Assembly (NCBI RefSeq): GCF_036059255.1
Contig: NZ_CP107947.1
Location: forward strand, 5,332,001-5,396,000
Direction of reading: 5' to 3'
Length of the DNA stretch: 64,000 bases
DNA from: Micromonospora sp. NBC_00389
Lineage (GTDB): Bacteria; Actinomycetota; Actinomycetes; Mycobacteriales; Micromonosporaceae
The notes beneath the pieces are model-generated. The model saw only the letters and a list, made by a program, of their open reading frames with translations, did no database searches and had not been told where the DNA came from. Of this stretch, positions 36,102 through 44,430 are shown in pieces. The translations under genes were made by a program, and so were the position numbers. The number at the start of each line of letters is the position of its first letter. Position 1 is the first letter of the stretch.

Positions 36102-37391
36102 ATGTCCACCCACGACTTCATCGCCATCGGGCTCGGCCCGTACAACCTGGGCCTGGCCTGCCTCACCGCGCCGATCGACGAACTGGACGGCGTGTTCCTG
36201 GAGGCCCGGCCGACCCTGGCCTGGCACCCCGGCATGCTGCTGGAATCGGCCCGGTTGCAGACGCCGTTCATCGCCGACCTGGTCAGCCTCGCCGGCCCGA
36301 CCTCGCCGTACTCCTTCCTCAACTACCTCAAGGAGATCGGCCGGCTCTACCCGTTCTACATCCGGGAGAGCTTCTACCCCCTGCGCAGCGAGTACGACGC
36401 CTACTGCCGCTGGGCGGCGGCGAAGCTGCCGAACCTGCGTTTCGGTCAGTCGGTGACCACCGTGGAGTACGACGCGGCCGACGAGCACTACGTGGTGCGG
36501 GCCAGCACCGGCGCGGGGAAGACGCTCGAATACCGCGCCCCGCACCTGGTGCTCGGCACCGGCACACCGCCGTACCTGCCCGCAGCCGTCGCCGGGCTGC
36601 CTGGCGACGCGGTGCACAACTCGCGCTACCTGGAGCACCGGGACGACCTGCGGGCCAAGCGCAGCATCACCGTGGTGGGCAGCGGGCAGAGCGCCGCGGA
36701 GATCTACCACGACCTGCTCGGCGACATCGGCCGGTACGGCTACCAGCTCAACTGGGTCACCCGCTCGCCGCGCTTCTTCCCACTCGAGTACACCAAGCTC
36801 ACCCTGGAGATGACCTCACCGGACTACGTGGACTACTTCCACGCGCTGCCCGAGGAGACCCGCTACCGGTTGGAGTCGGCGCAGAAGGGCCTGTTCAAGG
36901 GGATCAACGCCGACCTGATCAACGAGATCTTCGACCAGCTCTATGCGCTGAGCATCGACGGGCCGGTGAACACCCGGCTGCTCACCAACACCGAGCTGAC
37001 CAGCGCCGGCTACCACGACGGGGCGTACACGCTGGGGTTGCGCCAGGTGGAGCAGGAGCGGGACTTCACCCTGCGGACCGAGGGCCTGGTGTTGGCCACC
37101 GGCTACCACTACCAGGTGCCGGAGTTCCTGACGCCGGTGCGCGACCGCATCCGCTGGGATTCCCACGGCCGGTTCGACGTGGCCCGCAACTACAGCATCG
37201 ACCACACCGGTCGGGGCATCTTCCTGCAGAACGCGGGCACCCACACGCACAGCATCACCTCGCCCGACCTGGGCATGGGCCCGTACCGCAACTCCTGGAT
37301 CATCCGGGAACTGCTCGGCCGGGAGCACTACCCGATCGAGAAGAGCATCACGTTCCAGGAGTTCGGCGCGCCCGCCGGGATGTCGTCGTGA
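36102..37391 (+). CDS. desB: FAD/NADPH cadaverine N-monooxygenase (DesB)
   Basis: A 429-residue flavoprotein that hydroxylates cadaverine to N-hydroxycadaverine. It has the FAD site [15 protein letters not shown], the conserved [13 protein letters not shown] and [16 protein letters not shown] of lysine/ornithine monooxygenases, the NADPH loop [15 protein letters not shown] and the late [13 protein letters not shown] 36102 follows GGAGGG and is preferred. ATG 36066, which overlaps the desA stop, would add 12 residues without similarity. The stop overlaps the desC GTG. Confidence 0.95.
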   Translation: MSTHDFIAIGLGPYNLGLACLTAPIDELDGVFLEARPTLAWHPGMLLESARLQTPFIADLVSLAGPTSPYSFLNYLKEIGRLYPFYIRESFYPLRSEYDAYCRWAAAKLPNLRFGQSVTTVEYDAADEHYVVRASTGAGKTLEYRAPHLVLGTGTPPYLPAAVAGLPGDAVHNSRYLEHRDDLRAKRSITVVGSGQSAAEIYHDLLGDIGRYGYQLNWVTRSPRFFPLEYTKLTLEMTSPDYVDYFHALPEETRYRLESAQKGLFKGINADLINEIFDQLYALSIDGPVNTRLLTNTELTSAGYHDGAYTLGLRQVEQERDFTLRTEGLVLATGYHYQVPEFLTPVRDRIRWDSHGRFDVARNYSIDHTGRGIFLQNAGTHTHSITSPDLGMGPYRNSWIIRELLGREHYPIEKSITFQEFGAPAGMSS

Positions 37392-37981
37392 GCGTCGTCT
37401 TCACCCGCGTCGACGACCAGCTCGGCGAGTTCGCGCTGCGGACCCTCGACCCGGACGCCGACGCCGCACTGCTGCACGCCTGGGTGACCCACCCGAAGGC
37501 CGCGTTCTGGCTGATGCAGGACGCGGACCCGGCGCGGGTGGCCGAGGAGTACCGGCGAATCGCTGACCACCCGCACCACGACGCGTACCTCGGCCTGTGG
37601 CGCGGGCAACCCGCCTTCCTCGCCGAACGCTACGACCCTGCCCACGTCGAGCTGGTCGGCCTGTACGACGCCCAGCCCGGCGACGTGGGCATGCACTTCC
37701 TCTGCGCGCCCACCGGCAGCCCGGCGCACGGCTTCACCCGGGCGGTGATCAGCACCGTGATGGCCTGGCTCTTCGCCGACCCGTCGACCCAACGGGTGCT
37801 GGTCGAGCCGGACGTGCGCAACACCGCCGTGCACGCGCTGAACGCCGCCGTCGGCTTCGAGGTCGTCGGCACCATCGCCAAGCCCGAGAAGGACGCGCTG
37901 CTCAGCGTCTGCACCCGGGCGCAGTTCCACGCCGCCATGCAGCGCGCCGCCGCCACCCGAGCCGAAGGAGCCCCGGCGTGA
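37388..37981 (+). CDS. desC: N-hydroxycadaverine acyltransferase (DesC)
   Basis: A 197-residue GNAT-type acyltransferase from GTG 37388 that transfers acetyl or succinyl (or other acyl) groups to N-hydroxycadaverine. It has the siderophore acylase layout: [34 protein letters not shown], the acceptor-site [18 protein letters not shown], CoA region [14 protein letters not shown] and [16 protein letters not shown]. It is coupled by overlaps to desB and desD. A second protein of the same layout is encoded at 26687. Confidence 0.93.
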   Translation: MSVVFTRVDDQLGEFALRTLDPDADAALLHAWVTHPKAAFWLMQDADPARVAEEYRRIADHPHHDAYLGLWRGQPAFLAERYDPAHVELVGLYDAQPGDVGMHFLCAPTGSPAHGFTRAVISTVMAWLFADPSTQRVLVEPDVRNTAVHALNAAVGFEVVGTIAKPEKDALLSVCTRAQFHAAMQRAAATRAEGAPA

Positions 37982-39825
37982 CCGCCACCGCCGTCCCCAC
38001 CCAGTCGTCCGCCGCCGTCCCGGCCGCCGCCGTTGACCCGGTCGGGCATCTCACCCCGCAGCGCTGGGCCCGGGCCAACCGGCTGCTGGTCCGCAAGGCT
38101 CTCTCCGAGTTCACCCACGAACGGCTGCTCACCCCGGAACCCGTGTCGGCCGCCGACGACGACCGGCAGTGGTACGAGATCCACAGCGACGACGGCACGG
38201 TCACCTACCGGTTCGCCGCCCGCGTGCTCGCCCTGGCGCACTGGCAGATCGACCCGGACAGCATCACCCGGCACCGCGACGGCACGTCTCTGCCGCCCGA
38301 CGCGGTGGACCTGATCGTCGAGCTGCGTGACACCCTCGGGCTCTCCGCACGGGTGCTCCCGGTCTACCTGGAGGAGATCACCTCCACGCTGGCCGGCACC
38401 GCGTACAAACTGGCCCAGCCCGCACCGAGCGCCGCTGAGCTGGCCGGGGCGGACTTCCAGACCATCGAGACGTCGATGACCGAGGGCCACCCGTGCTTCG
38501 TGGCCAACAACGGCCGGCTCGGCTTCGGTGTCGACGAGTACCACCGGTACGCCCCGGAGGCCGCCGCGCCGGTCCGGCTCGAGTGGCTGGCCGCGCACCG
38601 GGACCACTCGACGTTCAGCAGCGCCGCCGATCTCGACTACGACGCGCTGATCGACGGTGAGCTGGACGCGGAGACCCGGGCACGGTTCGCGGCCACGATG
38701 GCCGACCTCGGCCTGGATCTCGCCGACTACCACCTGATCCCGGCGCACCCCTGGCAGTGGTGGAACAAGCTGGCGGTGACCTTCGCCGGTGAGCTGGCCG
38801 AGCGCCGGCTGGTGCACCTCGGCCCGGGGCCGGACAGCTACCTGGCCCAGCAGTCCATCCGCACCTTCTTCAACGTCACCGAGCCGAGCCGGCACTATGT
38901 CAAGACCGCGCTGTCGGTGCTGAACATGGGCTTCATGCGCGGGCTGTCGGCCGCGTACATGGCGGCCACCCCGGCGATCAACGACTGGCTGGCCGAGCTG
39001 ATCGCCGGTGACGAGGTGCTGGCCGGCACCGGGCTGACCGTTATCCGGGAGCGGGCCGCGGTGGGCTACCGGCACCGCCAGTACGAGTCGGCCACCGACC
39101 GCACCTCCCCGTACCGCAAGATGTTGGCCGCCCTGTGGCGGGAGAGCCCGGTGCCCGGCCTGGCGCCGGGGCGGCGACTGTCCACGATGGCCGCGCTGCT
39201 GCACGTGGACGCCGACGGCGGCTCGCTGGCGGCGGCGCTGATCGCCCGGTCCGGCCTGGCGCCCGAGGTGTGGCTGCGCCGCTACCTGGACGCCTACCTG
39301 ACCCCGCTGCTGCACAGCTTCTATGCCCACGACCTGGCCTTCATGCCGCACGGCGAGAACGTCATCCTGGTCCTCGACGAGCAGGACACCGTCGAGCGGG
39401 TGATCTTCAAGGACATCGCCGAGGAGATCGCGGTGATGAGCACCGAGGTCGAGCTGCCGGCGGCGGTGGAGCGGATCAGGGTCGAGGTGCCCGACGACAC
39501 CAAGCTGCTGACCATCTTCACCGACGTGGTGGACTGCTTCCTGCGCCACCTCAACGCGGTGCTGGCCGAGGCCGGCGTGCTGGCCGAGGAGGACTTCTGG
39601 CGGACCGTCGCCGCCTGCGCCACCGACTATCTGGACCGGGTGCCGCACCTGGCCGAGCGCGCCCGCCGCTACGACCTGTTCGCTCCGGAGTTCACGTTGT
39701 CCTGCCTCAACCGGCTCCAACTTCGCGACAACCAGCAGATGATCGACCTGACCGACCCGTCGGCCGCCCTCCAGTTCGTCGGCACCCTGACCAACCCGCT
39801 GGCCCCCTACGGCCCGTCCCGCTGA
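37978..39825 (+). CDS. desD: NIS siderophore synthetase (DesD)
   Basis: A 615-residue IucA/IucC-type synthetase from GTG 37978 (GTGA overlap with desC). It joins and macrocyclises N-hydroxy-N-succinylcadaverine units into desferrioxamine E/B using ATP. Markers are the ATP-binding EGHPCFVANNGRLGFG, then LIPAHPWQWWNKL, RTFFNVTEPSRHYVKTALSV and the FhuF-like C-terminal LAFMPHGENVILVLDE. Length matches DesD. A hairpin 15 bases beyond the stop closes the operon. Confidence 0.95.
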   Translation: MTATAVPTQSSAAVPAAAVDPVGHLTPQRWARANRLLVRKALSEFTHERLLTPEPVSAADDDRQWYEIHSDDGTVTYRFAARVLALAHWQIDPDSITRHRDGTSLPPDAVDLIVELRDTLGLSARVLPVYLEEITSTLAGTAYKLAQPAPSAAELAGADFQTIETSMTEGHPCFVANNGRLGFGVDEYHRYAPEAAAPVRLEWLAAHRDHSTFSSAADLDYDALIDGELDAETRARFAATMADLGLDLADYHLIPAHPWQWWNKLAVTFAGELAERRLVHLGPGPDSYLAQQSIRTFFNVTEPSRHYVKTALSVLNMGFMRGLSAAYMAATPAINDWLAELIAGDEVLAGTGLTVIRERAAVGYRHRQYESATDRTSPYRKMLAALWRESPVPGLAPGRRLSTMAALLHVDADGGSLAAALIARSGLAPEVWLRRYLDAYLTPLLHSFYAHDLAFMPHGENVILVLDEQDTVERVIFKDIAEEIAVMSTEVELPAAVERIRVEVPDDTKLLTIFTDVVDCFLRHLNAVLAEAGVLAEEDFWRTVAACATDYLDRVPHLAERARRYDLFAPEFTLSCLNRLQLRDNQQMIDLTDPSAALQFVGTLTNPLAPYGPSR

Positions 39826-39839
39826 CCACGCGCTCCGGC

Positions 39840-39860
39840 CCGGTCGGCGACGCCGACCGG
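39840..39860 (+). terminator. Hairpin terminator after desD
   Basis: CCGGTCGGC and GCCGACCGG form a perfect 9-bp stem with a 3-base loop, starting 15 bases after the desD stop. Its position and strength suit the end of the siderophore operon. Confidence 0.75.
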
Positions 39861-39998
39861 CCCGGCGCGAGACGCACGCGTATCCCCGCGACGCTGTCGC
39901 ACATGGCCAGGGCGCTCGCCAACGGGTGCAATGGACGCATGACTGATACCGGGTGACCCCGCGGTCGGCCGCCGCCACCGGCGTCTGGGCGGTGTGAG

Positions 39999-40502
39999 AT
40001 GGGCTTCCTGCGTACCGCGAGCCTGCTCGCCGCCACCCTGACCACCGGCCTGGCCGCCGGGCTGTTCGCCGCGTTCGCGTACGCGGTCATGCCGGGCCTG
40101 GGCCGCACCGACGACCGGACGCTGGTGCTCGCCATGCAGCGGATCAACGAGTCCATCCTCAACGGCTGGTTCGCCGTCTGCTTCGGCGGCGCGCTGCTGT
40201 TCACGCTGCTGGCGGCGGCGCTGCACCTGAGCGAAGGGCACCGCGCGGTGCTGCCGTGGATCGTCGCCGCCCTGCTGCTTTACCTGGTGGTGCTCGGCGT
40301 GACCGCCGTGGTCAACGTGCCGCTCAACAACGTGCTGGCCCAAGCTGGCGACGTCGACCGGGTCACCGACCTCGCCGCCCTGCGGGAGCGTTTCGAGGTG
40401 GCCTGGGTGCGCGGCAACGTGGTCCGGGCGGTCGCCTCGACCGGCGCGTTCGGGCTGCTCGCCTGGGCCCTGGTCGGGATCGGCCGGCAGGCAGGTACGT
40501 GA
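39999..40502 (+). CDS. DUF1772-family membrane protein
   Basis: A 167-residue protein with four hydrophobic helices (about 5-28, 55-78, 85-108 and 140-160). Family features are AAGLFAAFAYAVMPGL, MQRINESILNGWF and NVPLNNVLA, the last a typical DUF1772 signature. The function of the family is unknown. It lies between the siderophore operon and the flavin monooxygenase operon, and nothing ties it firmly to either. Confidence 0.82.
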   Translation: MGFLRTASLLAATLTTGLAAGLFAAFAYAVMPGLGRTDDRTLVLAMQRINESILNGWFAVCFGGALLFTLLAAALHLSEGHRAVLPWIVAALLLYLVVLGVTAVVNVPLNNVLAQAGDVDRVTDLAALRERFEVAWVRGNVVRAVASTGAFGLLAWALVGIGRQAGT

Positions 40503-40518
40503 CCGCCGCCACAAAACT

Positions 40519-40534
40519 CCTTGACCAGTCAAGG
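40519..40534. promoter_or_regulatory. Perfect palindrome upstream of monooxygenase operon
   Basis: CCTTGAC-CA-GTCAAGG is a perfect 7-bp inverted repeat, 74 bp before the flavin monooxygenase start. It shares the CTTGA/TCAAG half-site with the two palindromes beside the MarR gene, though with different spacing. It is a candidate operator for that regulator. Confidence 0.5.
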
Positions 40535-40607
40535 AATCTGTACCGCCCGCCCGAGGTTGCTGATGAGCGTCAGGCACGACCGGTGCGAGCGAGGCAGGCG
40601 AGTTCGG

Positions 40608-41705
40608 ATGCAGTTCGGAATCTTCGGCGTGGGAGACGTGGCACGCGACCCCGTGAACGGGCGGATGCCGTCCGAGCACGAACGGATCAAGGCTGTGGTG
40701 GAGTACGCGAAGCTGGCCGAAGAGGTCGGGCTGGACGTCTTCGCCATCGGCGAGCACCACAACCCGCCATTCTTCCCGTCCTCGCCCACCACCCTGCTCG
40801 GTCACGTCGCGGCCCGGACCGAGAAGATCATTCTGTCCACCTCGACCACGCTGATCACCACCAACGACCCGGTGAAGATCGCCGAGGACTACGCGATGCT
40901 CCAGCACCTGGCCGATGGCCGGGTCGACCTGATGATGGGGCGCGGCAACACCGGCCCGGTCTACCCCTGGTTCGGGCAGGACATCCGTAACGGCATCCCG
41001 CTCGCGGTCGAGAACTACGACCTGCTGCGCCGGCTCTGGCGCGAGGAGGTGGTCGACTGGGAGGGGAGGTTCCGCACGCCCCTGCAGTCGTTCACGTCGA
41101 CCCCGCGCCCGCTGGACGGCGTGCCGCCGTTCGTCTGGCACGGTTCGATCCGCAGCCCGGAGATCGCCGAGCAGGCCGCCTACTACGGCGACGGGTTCCT
41201 GCACAACAACCTGCTCTGGCCCAAGGCCCACGTCCAGCGGATGGTCGGGCTCTACCGCCGGCGGTTCGAGCACTACGGGCATGGCCCCGCGGACCAGGCG
41301 ATCGTCGGCCTGGGCGCCCAGGTGTTCATGCGGAAGAACTCGCAGGACGCGAAGCGGGAGTTCCGCCCGTACTTCGACAACTCCGCGGCGTACGGGCACG
41401 GGCCGTCCCTGGAGGAGACGATGAAGCAGACGGCCCTTCTGGTCGGCAGCCCGCAGGAGGTGATCGACCGGACCCTGGCCTTCCGGGAGTACGCCGGCGG
41501 CGACTACCAGCGGCAGGTCTTCAACGTCGACGGGATCGGGGTCCCCCGCAGGACCGTGCTGGAGCAGATCGAGATGCTGGGCGAGGTCGTCCAGGTGCTG
41601 CGTAAGGAGTTCGCGGTGGGCCGTCCCGCCCACGTCCCGGACGCACCCACCCACGCCTCGCTGAAGGCCGCGGCGCTGGCCGGTGCCGTGGAGGAGGTCC
41701 GATGA
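40608..41705 (+). CDS. LLM-class flavin-dependent oxidoreductase
   Basis: A 365-residue luciferase-like monooxygenase from ATG 40608; frames starting earlier cross the promoter palindrome and lack similarity. TIM-barrel motifs are MQFGIFGVGDVARDP, DVFAIGEHHNPPFFPSSPTTLLG, STSTTLITTNDPVKIAEDYA, and GRVDLMMGRGNTGPVYPWFG. It uses FMNH2 supplied by a reductase, and the next gene, overlapping in ATGA, is an FMN reductase. The pair probably oxidises an organic or toxic compound. The substrate is not predictable. Confidence 0.92.
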   Translation: MQFGIFGVGDVARDPVNGRMPSEHERIKAVVEYAKLAEEVGLDVFAIGEHHNPPFFPSSPTTLLGHVAARTEKIILSTSTTLITTNDPVKIAEDYAMLQHLADGRVDLMMGRGNTGPVYPWFGQDIRNGIPLAVENYDLLRRLWREEVVDWEGRFRTPLQSFTSTPRPLDGVPPFVWHGSIRSPEIAEQAAYYGDGFLHNNLLWPKAHVQRMVGLYRRRFEHYGHGPADQAIVGLGAQVFMRKNSQDAKREFRPYFDNSAAYGHGPSLEETMKQTALLVGSPQEVIDRTLAFREYAGGDYQRQVFNVDGIGVPRRTVLEQIEMLGEVVQVLRKEFAVGRPAHVPDAPTHASLKAAALAGAVEEVR

Positions 41706-42316
41706 AGCGCACCATCGCCGTCGTGTCGGCCGGCCTGCGACAGCCGTCGTCGACCCGGATGCTCGCCGACCGGTTGGCTGACGCGGTCCGCCGTGAGCTG
41801 GAGCGGCTCGGCGCCGAGGTCGACGTCGAGCTGATCGAGGTACGCGACCACGCGCACGACCTGGTCAACAACCTGCTGGCGGGGTACCCGTCGGAGGACC
41901 TTGAGCGGGTGCAGGACATCGTCCGGCGTGCCGACGCGCTGGTCGCGGTGACGCCGACGTTCTCCGCCTCGTACAACGGGATCTTCAAGATGTTCGTCGA
42001 GGTCCTCGACGACGCCGCCCTGGTCGACAAGCCGGTGCTGGTCGCCGCCACCGGCGGGACGGGGCGTCATTCGCTGGTGCTGGAGCACGCGTTGCGGCCG
42101 CTCTTCAGCTACCTGCACGCGGTCGTGGTGCCCACCGCGGTGTTCGCGGCACCGGAGGACTGGGGGGCCGGCGACGCGGCCCAGGGCTCGCTGGTCCAGC
42201 GGATCGACCGGGCGGCCGGCGAGCTGGCCCGCGAGGTGGACCGGCGTGACCCACCCGCTCCCGTCGACCCGTACGCCGACCCGGCGCCGTTCGAGCGGTT
42301 GCTCGGCGGCGGCTGA
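41702..42316 (+). CDS. NAD(P)H-dependent FMN reductase
   Basis: A 204-residue flavodoxin-fold reductase of the SsuE/CE1759 type. It has the N-terminal VVSAGLRQPSSTRMLADRL phosphate-binding loop and TPTFSASYNGIFKMFVEVLD flavin site, with ATGGTGRHSLVLEHALRPLF late in the protein. It supplies reduced FMN to the monooxygenase encoded just before it (4-base overlap). It is convergent with the MarR gene, 9 bases apart. Confidence 0.92.
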   Translation: MKRTIAVVSAGLRQPSSTRMLADRLADAVRRELERLGAEVDVELIEVRDHAHDLVNNLLAGYPSEDLERVQDIVRRADALVAVTPTFSASYNGIFKMFVEVLDDAALVDKPVLVAATGGTGRHSLVLEHALRPLFSYLHAVVVPTAVFAAPEDWGAGDAAQGSLVQRIDRAAGELAREVDRRDPPAPVDPYADPAPFERLLGGG

Positions 42317-42325
42317 GCGCCTGGC

Positions 42326-42790
42326 TCAGTCGGCCGTCCCGACCCGCCGGAAGGCGCGGGCCAACTGGGCGAGGTCGAGGCCCTCGAAGTGGTCCAGGAA
42401 CCGCCGCCGCACGGCGGCCAGGTGGCTCGGCCAGGACTCTTCCAGCCGGGCGAAGCCGGCGTCGGTGAGGACGGCGTTCCAGCCGCGGGCATCCTGCTCG
42501 CTGCGGACCCGCTCGACCAGGCCGTGCGTCTCCAGCCGAATGATGGTGCGGGTCATCCCGCTGAGCGAGAGCTGACACTCCGCGGCGAGTTCGTTCATCC
42601 GCATCTGCCGGCCCGGCGCCTCGGAGAGGACCCGCAGGGCGGTGTACTCGGTCAGCGGCAGCTGACGGTCGCCGGTCATGTCCGCGTCGATCGCCCGGGG
42701 CAGGACGAACATCAGCTGGCCCAGGGAACGGACCAGCGCCTCCTCGTCGGGGTTGAGGGGGAGCAGGGGTTCTGCCGAGCTGCCGGACAT
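42326..42790 (-). CDS. MarR-family transcriptional regulator
   Basis: A 154-residue regulator. The winged helix-turn-helix has LTEYTALRVLSEAPGRQMRMNE, ELAAECQLSLSGMTRTIIRLE and the wing LVERVRSEQDARGWNAVLT. Dimer helices flank it. It is divergent from an FMN reductase gene across 137 bp holding two palindromes, and it sits next to the monooxygenase operon. It is probably an oxidant- or ligand-released repressor of both, inferred from context. Confidence 0.92.
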   Translation of the reverse strand: MSGSSAEPLLPLNPDEEALVRSLGQLMFVLPRAIDADMTGDRQLPLTEYTALRVLSEAPGRQMRMNELAAECQLSLSGMTRTIIRLETHGLVERVRSEQDARGWNAVLTDAGFARLEESWPSHLAAVRRRFLDHFEGLDLAQLARAFRRVGTAD

Positions 42791-42803
42791 GCCCCAATCC
42801 TAG

Positions 42804-42875
42804 TTGCTTGACCGAGCAATTGCTCACCCTCGTTGTGACGGTAAGCATAGGACAGGTATTTGCTTGATCAAGCAA
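42804..42875. promoter_or_regulatory. Two MarR-type palindromic operators
   Basis: TTGCTTGACCGAGCAA (42804-42819, imperfect) extends into the palindrome GAGCAATTGCTC (42814-42825). TTGCTTGATCAAGCAA (42860-42875) is a perfect 16-bp palindrome. The second overlaps a -35 TTGCTT (42860) that lies 18 bases from a -10 TAGCTT (42884) for the FMN reductase gene. The first lies 14-29 bp ahead of the marR start. This fits autorepression plus repression of the divergent gene. Confidence 0.7.
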
Positions 42876-42927
42876 GAAGTAGCTAGCTTTCATCCGCCAG
42901 GCAAGGACCTTCTGGAAAGGCGCAACC

Positions 42928-43488
42928 ATGACCAGGATCGGGATCATCCTCGGGAGCACCCGCCCGGGGCGTAACGGCGAAGCCGTCGCCCGCTGGGTGC
43001 TCGAGGTCGCCAAGCAGCGCTCCGACGCGGAGTTCGAGCTGATCGACCTGCTCGACTACAAGCTGCCGCACCTCGACGAGGCGTACCCGCCGTCGATGGG
43101 TCAGTACACCCAGCCGCACACGCTGCGGTGGGCCGAGACCATCGCGTCGTTTGACGGGTTCGTGATGGTCACCCCGGAGTACAACCACTCCACCTCGGGC
43201 GCCCTGAAGAACGCCATCGACTTCCTCTACGCCGAGTGGAACAACAAGGCCGTCGGCTTCGTCAGCTACGGCTCGGTCGGCGGCGCGCGGGCCGTCGAGC
43301 ACCTGCGTCTGATCGCCGGTGAGCTCCAGATGGCGGACGTGCGCTCGCAGGTCGCGCTGTCGCTCTTCACCGACTTCGAGAACTTCAGCGTCTTCAAGCC
43401 CAACGAGCACCAGCGGGACGCGCTCGGCGTGACCCTCGACCAGGTCGTGGCCTGGAGCACCGCGCTCGCACCGCTGCGCCAGCGCTGA
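42928..43488 (+). CDS. NADPH-dependent FMN reductase / quinone reductase-like protein
   Basis: A 186-residue flavodoxin-fold protein. The flavin phosphate loop is GIILGSTRPGRNGEAV. The conserved TPEYNHSTSGALKNAIDFL and VGFVSYGSVGGARAVEHL are signatures of the YieF/ChrR/azoreductase group. It reduces FMN, quinones or azo compounds with NADPH. It is preceded by AAGG-type ribosome sequence and MarR operators, and followed by a strong terminator, so it is monocistronic. Confidence 0.92.
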   Translation: MTRIGIILGSTRPGRNGEAVARWVLEVAKQRSDAEFELIDLLDYKLPHLDEAYPPSMGQYTQPHTLRWAETIASFDGFVMVTPEYNHSTSGALKNAIDFLYAEWNNKAVGFVSYGSVGGARAVEHLRLIAGELQMADVRSQVALSLFTDFENFSVFKPNEHQRDALGVTLDQVVAWSTALAPLRQR

Positions 43489-43506
43489 CCACGTTTCGCA
43501 CCGATC

Positions 43507-43545
43507 CGGAGCCGGCCGCGGGGATCCTTCCCGCGGCCGGCTCCG
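43507..43545 (+). terminator. Strong 16-bp hairpin terminator
   Basis: CGGAGCCGGCCGCGGG (43507-43522) pairs perfectly with CCCGCGGCCGGCTCCG (43530-43545) around a 7-base loop, 19 bases after the reductase stop. Confidence 0.85.
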
Positions 43546-43588
43546 TGCGTTCATCCCGCGGCGGGGCAGGTCTTTCGGCCGGTGCTGG

Positions 43589-43619
43589 TTGACTCGGTGA
43601 CCCGTAAGCCGTAGCTTAC
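43589..43619 (+). promoter_or_regulatory. arsR promoter with overlapping palindromic operator
   Basis: A -35 TTGACT (43589-43594) and a -10 TAGCTT (43612-43617) are 17 bases apart. The palindrome GTAAGC-CGTA-GCTTAC (43604-43619) covers the -10. Transcription would begin at about 43624-43625, i.e. at the GTG start codon itself, so the mRNA is probably leaderless. Confidence 0.72.
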
Positions 43620-43624
43620 CGTTC

Positions 43625-43948
43625 GTGGATACTTACCGAGCTGGCGATGGTTGGGACGCCCTGGGCGACCCCACCAGGCGCGCCATCGTCGCGTGCTTGG
43701 CTGAGCGGCCGCAGGCCGTCGGCGAACTCGCCGAAGCGCTGCCGATCAGCCGGCCCGCGGTCTCCCAGCACCTGAAGGTGCTCAAGGACGCCGGGCTGGT
43801 CACCGACCGCGCAGCCGGCACCCGCCGGGTCTATCGACTCAACCCGGCGGGCGTCGCCGCCCTGCGCGACCAGCTCGACACGTTCTGGAACCGTGCCCTG
43901 GCCAGCTACCAGGAAGTGGTCGAACAACCCACCGAGGAGAAGTCATGA
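43625..43948 (+). CDS. ArsR-family transcriptional regulator
   Basis: A 107-residue regulator from GTG 43625. The winged helix-turn-helix is seen as WDALGDPTRRAIVACLAERP, VGELAEALPISRPAVSQHLKVLKDAGLV and the wing GTRRVYRLNP. It has no cysteine metal site, so it belongs to the metal-independent group usually paired with an SRPBCC protein, as here. It probably represses its own operon through the palindrome at 43604. Its stop overlaps the next start (ATGA). Confidence 0.92.
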   Translation: MDTYRAGDGWDALGDPTRRAIVACLAERPQAVGELAEALPISRPAVSQHLKVLKDAGLVTDRAAGTRRVYRLNPAGVAALRDQLDTFWNRALASYQEVVEQPTEEKS

Positions 43949-44427
43949 CCCCAGCAACAGACACCGTGGTCCGCCGGCAGATCATTGTCGAGGCGCCGAT
44001 CGAGCGAGCCTTCACCGTGTTCACCGAGCGGTTCGGCGACGTCAAACCGCCGGAGCACAACCTCCTCGGCGCGGCCATCGCCGAGACCGTGTTCGAACCG
44101 AAGGTCGGCGGTCACATCTACGACCGGGGCGTCGACGGCACCGAGTGCCGCTGGGCCCGTGTCCTCGCCTACGACCCACCGGACCGGGTCGTGTTCAGCT
44201 GGGACATCAGCCCGCAGTGGCAGGTCGAGACCGAGCCGGACAACACCAGCGAGGTCGAGGTCACGTTCGTCGCCGAGTCGCCGCAGCGCACCCGGGTGGA
44301 GCTGGAGCACCGTCACCTCGACCGGCACGGACCCGGCTGGCAGTCCGTCAGCGACGGCGTCGCCCACGACGAGGGATGGCCGCTGTACCTGACCCGGTAC
44401 GCCGCCCTGTTCACCGAGAGCGACTGA
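43945..44427 (+). CDS. SRPBCC/AHSA1-domain protein
   Basis: A 160-residue START-like ligand-binding protein. Family features are RRQIIVEAPIERAFTVFTE at the N-terminus, VGGHIYDRGVDGTECRWARVLAYDPPDRVVFSWDI in pieces across the beta sheet, and a C-terminal helix (GVAHDEGWPLYLTRYAALF). It is always found with ArsR regulators in this arrangement. The bound ligand is unknown. It is convergent with the sigma factor gene, with 3 bases between stops. Confidence 0.88.
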   Translation: MTPATDTVVRRQIIVEAPIERAFTVFTERFGDVKPPEHNLLGAAIAETVFEPKVGGHIYDRGVDGTECRWARVLAYDPPDRVVFSWDISPQWQVETEPDNTSEVEVTFVAESPQRTRVELEHRHLDRHGPGWQSVSDGVAHDEGWPLYLTRYAALFTESD

Positions 44428-44430
44428 CGG

